Below, one piece after another: positions 1-10,338 of a DNA stretch of 64,000 nt (positions are counted from its first letter, which is position 1; every line of letters begins with the position of its first letter). The stretch spans positions 35,402,001-35,466,000 of the forward strand of contig OX419757.1 in the NCBI GenBank assembly GCA_948567375.1, in the 5' to 3' direction. The notes under the pieces were generated by a model that saw only the letters and a program-made list of their open reading frames with translations, ran no database searches and was not told where the DNA came from. This DNA is from Lunularia cruciata (lineage: Eukaryota > Streptophyta > Marchantiopsida > Lunulariales > Lunulariaceae). The position numbers and the translations under genes are program-made.

Positions 1-183
1 TCATCCTTTCATTTGCAACTATCTCTCTCTCATTGAGTTCTCTAGTGAGCAATGTCTTGAGTCTTGGAGTGTTAGCCTTGGAGTAGTATGATGGAGTTGG
101 GGTTCCTTGCCTTCTTAGTCCATGGTGCGCTACCATAATAGCCATCAGAGGTTCATCCTGAGTGAGAGACAGGCCGGCTCACA
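1..183 (+). repeat. 5' LTR of element 1 (only the last 183 bp in the window)
   Basis: This is a direct repeat of 7125-7307 and ends GGCTCACA. By comparison with the 3' LTR, the window opens about 22 bases after the LTR TATA box, so these bases correspond roughly to R-U5. Confidence 0.95.
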
Positions 184-187
184 TTTT

Positions 188-206
188 TGGTTCCGTTGCC
201 GGGATC
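188..206 (+). other. Primer binding site of element 1
   Basis: TGGTTCCGTTGCCGGGATC starts four bases after the LTR end. It would pair with a tRNA 3' end reading ...CCCGGCAACGGAACCA. The inner part matches the T-arm side of plant tRNA-Asp, as used by many Athila/Tat elements (TGGCGCCGTTGCCGGGG), but the acceptor bases differ. The exact tRNA is unresolved. Confidence 0.7.
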
Positions 207-224
207 TCTCTAGAAGGCAAGATA

Positions 225-395
225 ATGTTCCGCGTCCAATTCTACATTAGGCAAAAGGAGGCTATGAGAGCTCACTTGGAGAGAACATTAGGAGAGGACA
301 GGGCTGAACTTATGTTAGAGAACCAAGATCCATTTGTATACCCTGTAGTTCATTATGATGTCTTTGAGGTGATTTTGTACATCTTGTACACATGA
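225..395 (+). CDS. Leader ORF copy A of element 1 (56 aa, unknown function)
   Basis: This small ATG-initiated ORF begins about 20 bases after the primer site. I do not recognise the protein. It is clearly related to the ORF at 1520-1684. Both have a TLG motif near the middle, then PFVYP.V.Y (PFVFP.V.Y in the other), and both stop just after YILY. The pair probably arose by duplication inside the element leader. Whether either is translated, spliced or only a relic of a longer leader protein cannot be told. An upstream in-frame extension to 162 has no ATG. Confidence 0.45.
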   Translation: MFRVQFYIRQKEAMRAHLERTLGEDRAELMLENQDPFVYPVVHYDVFEVILYILYT

Positions 396-1043
396 GAGGA
401 ATTGGAGAGATTGTGTGAGGTGGATTGCAGATTTTGGGGATTAAGGTGATTTTGGGCAAAATCTCAAGTTTGAGATCTGGACTTGAGATTTCTACACATG
501 ATAGCTTGGTTTATCTTTCAGTTATCACACTTGAAATTATTGAGAGAGCTTCTATGCGCACTGGGCTAGAATTTTTGAAAGTTGATAGGGTAAAGTGCTC
601 CCGCAACTGCATGCTCTCTGGAAAATTGTACAGAGTCTGCCATTTCTTCAATTTTTAGTGAATTGTACTGAAAATTTCCAAGAAAATTCAGTGCATTGTA
701 TCCTACCTGGTGCCACAAAAATTAGAGAGAGATCATTTTTTCGCAGTGCGTTATGAGTTTTTGAAGTGAGGGGGGTGGTTTTCAGACTAAATCTGAAATA
801 TGGGTGCTGAATAGAAAGGTGTCTAGGCCAAATGGCTCGATGAAAATATCTAAAATTTTGCAGGGAGGGACGCCCTAGAGTTGTGATCAAGTGTGGAAAA
901 TTTCAGAGGACTGTGACATATTCGTTGGGAGATTTGAGTGACATTGTGAGGAAGGGTCAATTCTGCAGAGTGGAGATCTCATGCATGAGAAGTTTGAGAT
1001 CAACAAAAAGCATGTTTGAGTGTTTAGATTCATCTTTGGGAAC

Positions 1044-1517
1044 ATGGAGGGTCATCAAGAGTGGAAATTGAGATTATGCAAGGTTCCCCAAGGGTTTGAG
1101 GTGATTGTAGGGGTGGATTTGAGGAAAAGAGAGTTTACAATAGAATTTGAAGAGAGTGTTGAGAGGATCCAAAAACCTACACCACTTGGAGGAAAGAGTG
1201 AGTCTAAGTGTTTTCTATGTGGAGAGAAGGGACATAAGGCAAGTTCATGTCCATTAACCTTTGAGAGCAAGAGATTGAGGGAAAGGAGAGGCTTACTTGA
1301 CTTGGGTTTGCATGTTGGACCTTCTTCACCAAGATTGGGAGGGAGAAGATCTAAGACCAAGGAGTTGTGTGAGGTTTGTGGAGTTGAAGGACTTCCAAAA
1401 GGACATGAGTGTAGTGGAGTAAAAGCACTTTTGGAAACTTTGGTGAAGGATCTTGGAGAGAGTCTTAGTACAGCTACAGAAATACTACCACCTTCATCAA
1501 CTAGTTCTCAAGATTAG
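1044..1517 (+). CDS. Accessory zinc-knuckle ORF upstream of gag (157 aa)
   Basis: The frame is open from 1020, but the first ATG is at 1044. Around residues 54-67 is a CCHC zinc knuckle, CFLCGEKGHKASSC (CX2CX4HX4C). A second cysteine/histidine cluster, CEVCGVEGLPKGHEC, follows. The rest is basic, then serine/threonine-rich at the C-terminus. A CCHC knuckle normally belongs to Gag, yet this element's own Gag has one at about residue 282 of the main frame, so this is an extra protein. Some Tat/Ogre elements carry an additional ORF before gag; homology to those is not shown here. A nucleic-acid-binding role is inference. Confidence 0.6.
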   Translation: MEGHQEWKLRLCKVPQGFEVIVGVDLRKREFTIEFEESVERIQKPTPLGGKSESKCFLCGEKGHKASSCPLTFESKRLRERRGLLDLGLHVGPSSPRLGGRRSKTKELCEVCGVEGLPKGHECSGVKALLETLVKDLGESLSTATEILPPSSTSSQD

Positions 1518-1519
1518 TG

Positions 1520-1684
1520 ATGGAGATAATCTTTCAACTTATGGATAAACTATCCATGAGAGTTAGATTAATATGCACTCTAGGATTTGATGTTGCTATA
1601 GAAATCTTGGAGCAACCTGAACCTTTTGTGTTCCCTAGAGTGGATTATTCTCAGATGGTGTTAGTCATGTATATACTCTATTAG
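1520..1684 (+). CDS. Leader ORF copy B of element 1 (54 aa, unknown function)
   Basis: Begins two bases after the stop codon of the zinc-knuckle ORF and ends about 70 bp before the gag-pol start. It is a diverged copy of the ORF at 225-395, matching in TLG, E.LE/MLEN, PFVFP, V.Y and the terminal YILY. Because the two copies flank the zinc-knuckle ORF, the leader looks modular. No function is recognised. Confidence 0.45.
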   Translation: MEIIFQLMDKLSMRVRLICTLGFDVAIEILEQPEPFVFPRVDYSQMVLVMYILY

Positions 1685-1753
1685 TAATAGAGTGAGAGAA
1701 AAGAAAAGAGAAAAAAAAAAATTAAGAGAAAAGAAAGATAGTGAGGGGTTAAG

Positions 1754-4700
1754 ATGGGGAAACTTCCGGTTTTCTTTGGCAAGGATGGAGAAGATGTGGA
1801 GGCCTTTGTGAGAGACTTCAAGAGAGCTTGCATAGGAAACAATGAGAGGAGGAAGAATGAGTGGGCCTCATTATTACCAGATTTCTTTGAGGATGCAGCA
1901 CTTACATGGTATGAGTCAGAATACCAAAAGAGAGAGAGGAGAGAGGGGGAAGAGGAGTCTTGGGAGACTTTGACTTCAGCACTCATTGAGAACTTTCTTC
2001 CTGATGAGAGTTATGAGAGATTGATGAGTGAGGTTACATTTCTCAAGCAAGGAGATGGAGAGAAAGTGAGAGTCTATGTGGAAAGAGTGGAAAAGTTGGA
2101 GTCCAGATTTCGCATAGTGTTGAGGAAGGGTGGGGATGATGTGGAGACTACAATGATTGGCATAGGGGCCATGCTCACCAAGAATTTTGTGGGAGGATTG
2201 AGACCACAAATTAGAAGCAAGGTGAGATATGAGAAACCTTCTTCCAAGGTTGAAGCTATCAAGATCGCAATTCGTATGGAGGAGAGTTTGGAAGGGGATG
2301 AGAGTGATTTGGTGGTGAAGGAGGTTGTGCATCCTCCTCAAGGCTACAAGTATGGTGGAACTTCTGATACTTTGGTGACAAGGGTTGCACCACAAGTAGT
2401 AGTTGCTCCAATTCTTGCACCTCCACCAAAAGATCCACTCCAAACCATCACAGAACAACTTGCGGATCTCAAGATCAATGTGGTGCAACTATGGGAGAAG
2501 AGAGAGGTGGATCAGAATGTAGGGAGAGGACCTAGGAGTTATGGAAACTATCCATATAGAGGAGGCCAACCAGCCAACAATTTCAATGATAGAAATTGTT
2601 TTGGTTGTGGAGGAAGAGGCCATATCCAAAGGAATTGCCCAAATTCCACTTACCATGGAGGAAGGGGTTATGAGGGAGCCAATAGAGGGAAAGAGGGAGG
2701 TAGTGAAACCCAAGTGGCTCCTAATCCCAACAAAGGTAAGGGGATAGCATCCATAGATGTGGTTGAGAGCAAGTATGAGAAGGGAGAGTGCTCAAACTCC
2801 AAGGGTCTTAATTTGGAGCTTTTGGCACAAGAGAAGAAGAGAGCTCGTTTTGCAGAGGATGTTCACTCTTCTCAAGGATTTACTTCAAGCAAGGATACTC
2901 CTATGTCTACTAGGAGCACTCGCACCTCAACACCATCAACAACAAAGACTCCAAGGAAGAAGTTGGGGATGGAGGACTTCTTGATCTCAAAGCAACAATG
3001 GAACTACAATGTGTTGGAGGATGTTGGTAGTCACAAGGCTAACATCACAGTGGGCCAATTAATTGCTTTGAACCCTACCTTGAGAAAGGAGCTTAGAGGT
3101 GGTTTGAGTTCTACAAGGAGCAAAAAGAAGAAGAAGGCAAAAGTTCCAGTATCAATGGGGGTGGTGGATGCCAAGCCAGCACCATGGGAGGCTTGTGAAT
3201 ATGCCTCCAAGATTGATGTGAGAGTGAATGGTCACAACATCAAGGATGCATTGGTTGATGGAGGATCAGCATTGAATGCCATGTCAGAAAGGTTGATGAA
3301 GAAGTTGGGTATGATACCCTCAAGACCTTCAACATTTGTGGTGAGCATGGCAAACAAGCAACAAGTTCGACCAGTAGGGGTGATGGATAAGGTGGTAGTT
3401 TCAGTTATGGGAGTTCAAAATCTCATGACTTTCCAAGTCTTGAAGGATTCAAGCTATGACTTACTTCTTGGGAGGCCATGGTTGAGAGCAGCACGCACAA
3501 CTGATCGATGGCACAAAGGGTACTTGAGGATTGGGCCATCAAACCATAGAGTCACTGTTCCTGTGACTAACACCACCAACACTTCACATTCAGATACCCC
3601 ATCTTCTAATTATTGGGAATCAGATTCTGAAGAAGGAGCTTCAGGTGTGGACCCAAGCATGGAAGAGGAGACTTCCACGGAGGAAGATGAATCTGAATCT
3701 GATTCAGATGTGTATCCCTTGTGTGCTATGGATTTTGCACCTAAGCCAGAGGTTTTGAAGGACCCAGATAAATCACCATTGACACTTGAGGAGGTAGAGA
3801 GAAGGTTATCTACCCTCAAGTATGGCCCAAATGTTACCAAGGAGGAGAAGGTGAGATTTGAGGAGATTTTCCGCAAGTTCATCCATGTGTTTGCTTTTAG
3901 TTACAAGGATTTGAAGGAAGTCACCTTGGAGGAGCACAAGATAGAGGTGGAGTCACATGCAAGACCAATCCGCCAAAAGCAACGTTGCATTAGCCCACCA
4001 ATATCTTTGGTTGTGAAGGAGGAGATTGATAAGCTCAAGGAGGCTGGATTTATCTTTGAGGTGGAGAATTCAGAATGGGTGTCTCCAATTGTCATTGTGA
4101 AGAAAAAGAATGGCAAGCTTCGGGTATGTGTGGATTACAAGAAGCTTAATGCTGTTACCAAGAAGGACTACTACCCATTGCCATTCATTGATGAGATCTT
4201 GGAGGAGATTGCAGGTCATGAGAGGTACAGTTTTGGAGATGGTTATAGTGGATATAACCAAATAAAGATTGCACCAGAGCATCAACAACTCACCACATTC
4301 ACCACACCTTGGGGAACTTACGCTTTCAAGGTCATGCCTTTTGGGCTTTGCAATGCTCCAGCCACATTCCAACGGTTCATGAACAAGGTATTTGAACTTT
4401 TCATTGGGAAATTTGTGAGAGATTTCATTGATGACTTTTGTGTCTATGGGAGCAAGGAGGAGCACTTTGAGCACCTAATCAAAGTCTTGCAACGCTTGGA
4501 TGAGGCAAATGCATCACTCAACCCAGAGAAGTGCATTTTTGGATGTGAAGAAGGTCTACTTTTGGGGCACATCATCTCCAAGGATGGAATAGCAGTTGAT
4601 CCTGAGAAGGTGAGGAAAATCTCAGACCTTCCATTCCCTTCAAGCTTGACAAAGTTACGCCAATTCTTGGGAATGGTTGGGTACTATAGGAGGTTCATCT

Positions 4701-6580
4701 TCTCATTTTCCAACAAGGCTTATGCATTGACCATCTACATGAAGAAGGGTGTAGATTACATGGTGATTTTGGAAGACAAGGAGGCTCTCAAAGCTTTTGA
4801 GGAGCTCAAGCAATCCCTTGTTGTAGCTCCAATTCTTGCTAAACCTGATTGGAGTAAGCCTTTCATCCTCTACACTGATGCTTCTAATGTAGCTATAGGA
4901 TGCACTCTTAGTCAATTAGACCAAGATGGGCATGATCATCCAATAGCTTATGCTAGTAGGCAGATGGTTTCAGCAGAGAAGAACTACTCTGTCACAGAGA
5001 GAGAAGGGTTGGCAGTGATCTTTGGTCTCAAGAAGTTTAGACACTACTTGATTGGAGGGAAAGCCACCATTGTCACGGATCACAAGGCTTTGAAGTACAT
5101 CTTCAACAAGCCTAATGTTGAAGGGAGACTAGCAAGGTGGATGATACTCTTGTCTGAGTATGACTACACAATTGAGGATAGGCCAGGAAAGAAACATGCA
5201 AATGCTGATTTGTTATCTAGAGCCTATGATCATGATGGAGATGAGACAGTAGATGATTCCTTCCCGGATGAGGAGCTCATGACAATCTCAGTCACTCAAG
5301 AGATTCCAATGGAGTACAAGGAGATTGTGGATTTTGTGACAAGAGGTAACTATCCAGAAGGGATGCATGCTAGGGAGAGGAAGGCCCTTGCAGCAAGATC
5401 TAGACCTTACACAATGGTGGAGGATATTCTTTTTCACCAAGGAGCAGATGGTCTACTTCGAAGAGCAGTGGGTAAGGAAGAGTCTATCCTACTCATAAAG
5501 GAGTTTCATGAAGGTTTAGTATGTGGAGGACACTTTGCAGGAAAGGTGACTGCTTTCAAGATTCTAGATGCAGGTTACCATTGGAGAGGGATTTTCAAGG
5601 ATTGTCTTGATTATTGCAAAACTTGTCATGTTTGTCAAGCTTTTGCTAGAAAGTCTACATCCACTCCACCACTTAGATCAATTCCATTGCTAGGACCTTT
5701 TGAGAAGTGGGGAATTGATTTTGTAGGACCTCTCAATAGAACCCCAAGGAACAATCGGTACATTGTGGTAGTTACTGATTACCTTACCAAGTGGGTTGAG
5801 GCTAGACCATTGAGGGACAAGAATGAAGATGAAGTGGGTAGATTTCTTTATGAACGCATTATCACTAGGTTTGGATGCCCTTTGGAGTTGGTTTCTGATA
5901 GAGGAGGAGAGTTTACAGGAAGCATTACTACAGCCATGCTACGACATTTCTCTATCACACATAGAGTAACTACATCCTATAAGCCAAATTCCAATGGCTT
6001 GGCAGAGAGAACCAATCAGACCTTGTGCATGATGTTGGCCAAAGATGCAGAAATGGAGGGGGCTAAACATCATTGGGACAAGAGGATTCATGCAGTTTTG
6101 TGGGAGTATAGGACAACCATGAAGACTTCCATTGGATATTCTCCATTCCAATTGGTGTATGGTATTGAGTCTACCTTACCTATTCACTTTGATCTTCCTA
6201 CCTTCCAAAGCATTCATAGGAGATTGAAGAAAGCACAAGGAAGTGATGCAGGGAAGTCAAGGAAGGATCAACTCATGGAGTTGGAAGAGGCAAGAGCAGT
6301 TGCTATGGTTCGAGTGGAGCAAGCCCAAAGGAAACAAAAGGAGAGCTATGACAAGAGGCAAGGCAAGAAGAAGGTGGAGCCTTTCAAAGAAGGTGATTGG
6401 GTAATGTTGTTTGATTCCATTCGATTCAAGAGAGTGCAAAAGAAGTTTTTGCCTAAGTACTTTGGACCTTTCATAGTAGAGAAGGTGTGGGGCAATTACA
6501 CCTATGATCTCAAGGAGTTGGGAGGAAGACACTTTGATAGGATTAACCATGATAAGTTGAAGATGTACCATAGAAGGTAG
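1754..6580 (+). CDS. Gag-Pol polyprotein of element 1, intact (1608 aa)
   Basis: The frame runs from ATG 1754 to TAG without interruption. Domains in order: retrotransposon Gag (residues ~10-190); CCHC knuckle CFGCGGRGHIQRNC (~282-295); aspartic protease with DGGSALN (Asp ~502, DGG in place of the usual D-S/T-G); reverse transcriptase with FGDGYSGYNQI, MPFGLCNAPATF and FIDDF (Asp 893/894); RNase H starting YTDAS (~1040); integrase with an HHCC finger (His ~1260, Cys ~1288-1291) and core Asp 1322, Asp 1382, Glu 1418 (35 residues between the last two, the D,D35E spacing); and a GPF/Y-type C-terminal module ending MYHRR. No chromodomain follows. All catalytic residues I can identify are present, so the polyprotein may be functional. 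An AC-rich stretch of pol codons and GAG/AAG-rich usage is uniform through the frame. Confidence 0.95.
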   Translation: MGKLPVFFGKDGEDVEAFVRDFKRACIGNNERRKNEWASLLPDFFEDAALTWYESEYQKRERREGEEESWETLTSALIENFLPDESYERLMSEVTFLKQGDGEKVRVYVERVEKLESRFRIVLRKGGDDVETTMIGIGAMLTKNFVGGLRPQIRSKVRYEKPSSKVEAIKIAIRMEESLEGDESDLVVKEVVHPPQGYKYGGTSDTLVTRVAPQVVVAPILAPPPKDPLQTITEQLADLKINVVQLWEKREVDQNVGRGPRSYGNYPYRGGQPANNFNDRNCFGCGGRGHIQRNCPNSTYHGGRGYEGANRGKEGGSETQVAPNPNKGKGIASIDVVESKYEKGECSNSKGLNLELLAQEKKRARFAEDVHSSQGFTSSKDTPMSTRSTRTSTPSTTKTPRKKLGMEDFLISKQQWNYNVLEDVGSHKANITVGQLIALNPTLRKELRGGLSSTRSKKKKKAKVPVSMGVVDAKPAPWEACEYASKIDVRVNGHNIKDALVDGGSALNAMSERLMKKLGMIPSRPSTFVVSMANKQQVRPVGVMDKVVVSVMGVQNLMTFQVLKDSSYDLLLGRPWLRAARTTDRWHKGYLRIGPSNHRVTVPVTNTTNTSHSDTPSSNYWESDSEEGASGVDPSMEEETSTEEDESESDSDVYPLCAMDFAPKPEVLKDPDKSPLTLEEVERRLSTLKYGPNVTKEEKVRFEEIFRKFIHVFAFSYKDLKEVTLEEHKIEVESHARPIRQKQRCISPPISLVVKEEIDKLKEAGFIFEVENSEWVSPIVIVKKKNGKLRVCVDYKKLNAVTKKDYYPLPFIDEILEEIAGHERYSFGDGYSGYNQIKIAPEHQQLTTFTTPWGTYAFKVMPFGLCNAPATFQRFMNKVFELFIGKFVRDFIDDFCVYGSKEEHFEHLIKVLQRLDEANASLNPEKCIFGCEEGLLLGHIISKDGIAVDPEKVRKISDLPFPSSLTKLRQFLGMVGYYRRFIFSFSNKAYALTIYMKKGVDYMVILEDKEALKAFEELKQSLVVAPILAKPDWSKPFILYTDASNVAIGCTLSQLDQDGHDHPIAYASRQMVSAEKNYSVTEREGLAVIFGLKKFRHYLIGGKATIVTDHKALKYIFNKPNVEGRLARWMILLSEYDYTIEDRPGKKHANADLLSRAYDHDGDETVDDSFPDEELMTISVTQEIPMEYKEIVDFVTRGNYPEGMHARERKALAARSRPYTMVEDILFHQGADGLLRRAVGKEESILLIKEFHEGLVCGGHFAGKVTAFKILDAGYHWRGIFKDCLDYCKTCHVCQAFARKSTSTPPLRSIPLLGPFEKWGIDFVGPLNRTPRNNRYIVVVTDYLTKWVEARPLRDKNEDEVGRFLYERIITRFGCPLELVSDRGGEFTGSITTAMLRHFSITHRVTTSYKPNSNGLAERTNQTLCMMLAKDAEMEGAKHHWDKRIHAVLWEYRTTMKTSIGYSPFQLVYGIESTLPIHFDLPTFQSIHRRLKKAQGSDAGKSRKDQLMELEEARAVAMVRVEQAQRKQKESYDKRQGKKKVEPFKEGDWVMLFDSIRFKRVQKKFLPKYFGPFIVEKVWGNYTYDLKELGGRHFDRINHDKLKMYHRR

Positions 6581-6618
6581 AGAGACCTTCACTTTGAGGA
6601 CAAAGTGAAAACTTAGTC

Positions 6619-6628
6619 CGGGGGTAAA
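6619..6628 (+). other. Polypurine tract of element 1
   Basis: CGGGGGTAAA directly precedes the 3' LTR start TGTAACACC. It is short for a PPT but in the right place. Confidence 0.55.
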
Positions 6629-7307
6629 TGTAACACCTATTTGTGCATGTGTGTGGTATTGTGATATTTAGCTTGGTATTACAAGTACTTAAGAGATATT
6701 ATTTATATAGAGATAAAGGATGGTTCTATATTAGTCATGGTTAGCTAAAGTTAGTCATAGCTAAGATAGATGGGACCTTACTTTAGAGGAAGTAGAAAAG
6801 ATGAGCACCACTATTTTGGATTTTAGTGTGTTGACTTGGTATTATTCCTAGGTGTTTGGCTTTGGGAAAAGAGTTTAGAACTCTTGGGCCCGCAAGCCTT
6901 TTTGTTTTGGATTCTTCTTTAGTCCAAGGATAGCCCATGTGAAGGAATCCTTGCTTTAGTGGTTGGGTCAAGATAAGGGGAATATGCCCATGTGAATGGA
7001 TATTCCTTTCTACTTTTTGACTTTACTTGACTTTTAGTCTAGTAACTTGAGTTACTACGGTAATTAGTAACTTTGGTACGTAACTATTTCACAAGTATAT
7101 AAACAAGGAGTGAGGAGGTACTCATCATCCTTTCATTTGCAACTATCTCTCTCTCATTGAGTTCTCTAGTGAGCAATGTCTTGAGTCTTGGAGTGTTAGC
7201 CTTGGAGGAGTATGATGGAGTTGGGGTTCCTTGCCTTCTTAGTCCATGGTGCGCTACCATAATAGCCATCAGAGGTTCATCCTGAGTGAGAGACAGGCCG
7301 GCTCACA
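6629..7307 (+). repeat. 3' LTR of element 1 (679 bp)
   Basis: Begins TGTAACACC and ends GGCTCACA (TG...CA). The last 183 bp match the window start. It contains the TATA box at 7096. Flanking DNA resumes with GATCTTCCAAACC. Confidence 0.93.
7096..7103 (+). promoter_or_regulatory. TATA box in the 3' LTR of element 1
   Basis: TATATAAA, about 30 bp before the region repeated at window position 1. The LTR transcription start should therefore lie near 7125-7135. In the 3' copy it would read toward the low-copy region upstream of the ROCO gene. Confidence 0.6.
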
Positions 7308-8385
7308 GATCTTCCAAACCAAACTTTGAGACATCCTTGTGAACTTGGGGAAATCAATGATTATCCTTTCAGTGAGATCAAACCGAAACGATATCACGTG
7401 TGTCAACCCGGTTAGTATCGGAGAGATCATGTTTATGGAAGACATTCCTCATTCGTTTTTACTCAACTTCTATGACAACTGCCGGTACATACCTCAGAAT
7501 CCAGAAACCTCCCTGAGATAAGCAGGCAAAAGCGCTAATCAGGTGCTTAAAAAGTTCAGGCGGCATGGAAACTCGAACAGCGCTCCCATGATGTCATTTT
7601 AGTTTTATCAGCTTTTGCAGGTACTTATATATAGATTCTACCGGAGGCCGTGGTCCCCATGTAGTGTATTTGGAGCGAATGAACATGCTACGAGATAACA
7701 TATTTCCATATGCTAGTTATAAAAGGTAGCGTATCATGCTTCCGACTGTATCTTCGGTGATCCCAGACTCTCTTGGCCCTACCAGCACATGTATATCCAG
7801 GTAAACGACACCATGAAAGCTTTTGTGACCTTAAACTTTATTGACATGTGGAACCACACCAGGGTTCTTTCCTTCTCTTTTCCTTCAACGTTGACGGTCC
7901 TAGGGAGTTTACGATCATACTTCCAGGTTTTTCTGCCCTTCAAGGAAGCTTTGCCAATTCAACTTCTTTGAGATATATAATCATGATTGATCACTTCAAG
8001 TGCCTCTAGACCACACAAGTTCTGATATTGGTCACTGTTACGGCCACGATGAAGATCACATCCGAATTCGATTTTAAGTTGAGCAAATCTTTTCGATATT
8101 AACGCGTTCCACAGAGACAGGAAGTTGCCGTGATCTATCATCAGGAGTGCCGGCACTAGCTATAACAATCCACTCTGATTTTACGAGCAGTGCTCTCAGC
8201 ACTGAAGCTCCTCCGGCCATTGTGCTAGAAAATGCCTTTGTGTACACAAAAGTCCACATCAACCAACCGAATCCTACTTTGCGTGGATTTTGGAATAGAG
8301 ATTGGATTATTATAGTACCCTGCACATAATAGATTATATTATTATTATTATATATGTTATAAAGTGGATTTGAAGTGGCTTTTTT

Positions 8386-8652
8386 TCATGAATCATCCTC
8401 AAGAGCCCCGCAAGTCAAGTGCCCTTTGAAATGAAATGGTTCTTGTGACAAAAGCTTCTCCACATTTAGCGCAGAGATTGACTTTATTGGCAGTTTAGAT
8501 CTCTCAATTGAGTACAGGACTTGCCGTGCCTTCGATGCACGCACTGGGATAGCCAAATAGTCAAACACAAATAGACTAAGGGCAAAATATTCGAAATTGA
8601 GTTCCTCCTGACATTGGGATGTGTGAAAATGTCCATGCCTGGAAAGGATCAA
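8386..8652 (-). other. Unassigned open stretch (88 codons)
   Basis: This is the most protein-like of the open stretches in the 7.3-13.8 kb region, with a hydrophobic YFALSLFVFDYLAIPV followed by a basic segment. No family is recognised. It may be an exon of an undefined minus-strand gene or chance. Confidence 0.2.
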
Positions 8653-9972
8653 AGTGAGAGAATGCTTCTAGAAAGCTAAGACTTTACATGGAAAATCTCT
8701 GTCATCTTCTTGCACCTTTCAAGGGCGATGAAGGTGAAGGATCTCATGGACACCATGATCAGTCCGATTCCAATGGTCGAACTAGACAAATTACACGAGA
8801 ATGATAATCTGGCTTGGGATATCGCTTCGGCTACTCAGCTATAAGATCGTGAGATTAACTGGCCAGGTTCAACGATCAAGGATAACGTTGTCTTTCGGTC
8901 AGCCAAGAAGGTCACAGGCCGTGGGCGAATTCCCGGACGTATACGTTCCCATCATCCTCCAGTAGGTCAACGGTGAGTCCAGATAGACTTCATTCACGTC
9001 TAACGACATTTTGAACTTGTTGCATGGAACCCCAATAGGAAAGTGAACTCAACAAACAACCCGTTGTTGCATGCCACAAAGACTGTGACAAACATAAACA
9101 GTGTTTTGATAGAGAGTCGGTTAGGGAATCTGGAGGCATACGAATCTGGAGAAATAGGGAGGATGGAGTGTGATCATGAGTGAGACGGTCCAAAAATTTT
9201 ACCAAATATCGCCTCTCCCCGTTGCCGCTAGAAGTCTTTTGCACATGTAAACTGTTACCATACTGTGTGAGCAGGTCGACCAACCCACTATGACAAATCA
9301 GTGGTGTTCATGGACGCAAGAATTCAAGCAGTCACATCATCCACTGTTCCCTTAGGTAACAGTGAGACTAAACCGCATGCACAGAGTCATGATAAGCTGT
9401 GGATAAGTATTACGTACTAACTACTGATTTATCGCAAGGAGTTGATGGTTGGCAAGCTTTGCTTGTGCAATCAATATCTGGCCATGGGCCCCAAGAAGAT
9501 AAGTTTTGCGAATTCGTGTCGAAACAAATTGGCGCCTGTCAAAATATTCATACCGTAATGATGCTTAGAGGTGGAGCCCCGTTTTGATGTCGACTGTGTT
9601 TATAACTTATATACAAAGGCTCAGAGTCTGATATTTTTGCTTTCCCAATGACTATTATGCATTCTGAAGCTGCAGCACTAAGTTGTCTCTTCATCTTTTG
9701 CCCTCCTTGACAGAAAAGTACTTTGCTTTTGGTGTCTAAGTCATCTGTTGAGACGATCTTGTCAATTCAAGCTTTGTCGAGGAGGTCTCTGAGCAACCTG
9801 CGAATCAAGATAATCCCATATTTATCCTGAAGAGCCAAATAGTAATCAAGTAACTGGATGTAAACCGTACCTTTCGTCCAAATTTGGGAAGTACAATCGC
9901 TACTCGCCATGGAGTTGCAACTCGAGAAATGTAGAAACCTGTCTGTGGACTACATTGTCAATCAAAGATCGT

Positions 9973-10338
9973 TCAGCGCGCGTGGATCCGGAGAAAAGAT
10001 CTAGATGGATACTTAAATACACTTTCACCAATTACTTTATATCCAATGCTCTTGACTTCGAAGCCACTATCGTTCCCAGGACTTCCAGAATCATCCGGTC
10101 CGGCTTTCATCACCTTAGACCCAAGGTCAAAGCCATAACAAAAGTGTTTAAGGGCATCTACTCCACATACCTGTGGAACTTCACATGCAGGCGCGCGGAG
10201 CTTTGTCTCATTTGAGTCATTAAGTCCGGGCCCACGAGCCGACCAGACAAACTCTTGCCGCCGCACCAATGATAAGGGTTTGTCACTCGTCACCAACAAG
10301 CGCTCTTCTCCCGTGCTCATGAAGGATAGTCTAAACAA
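9973..10338 (-). other. Unassigned open stretch (121 codons)
   Basis: It is open on the minus strand with mixed, gene-like composition but no recognised motif. It could belong to the same hypothetical minus-strand gene as 8386-8652, about 1.3 kb away; no splice chain is demonstrated. Confidence 0.2.

Larger units (their letters stand above)
1..7307 (+). mobile_element. Element 1: near-complete Ty3/gypsy LTR retrotransposon (Athila/Tat-like)
   Basis: The element starts outside the window. Bases 1-183 repeat at 7125-7307 with about one difference (gagtag versus gaggag), so they are the end of the 5' LTR. The order is LTR, primer site, a long leader with small ORFs, one uninterrupted gag-PR-RT-RNaseH-INT frame, then the 3' LTR. 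There is no chromodomain, and the RT motifs (FGDGYSGYNQI, FIDDF) resemble those of the Athila/Tat branch; that branch call is inference. The intact frame and near-identical LTR ends imply recent insertion. The flank after the 3' LTR begins GATCT; the matching left target-site copy lies outside the window. Confidence 0.93.

Noticed and set aside
162-224. N-terminal extension of the leader ORF copy A through the primer site
   Set aside because: The start shown there is not ATG and the extension runs through LTR and primer-site sequence; the ATG at 225 fits the related ORF at 1520 better.
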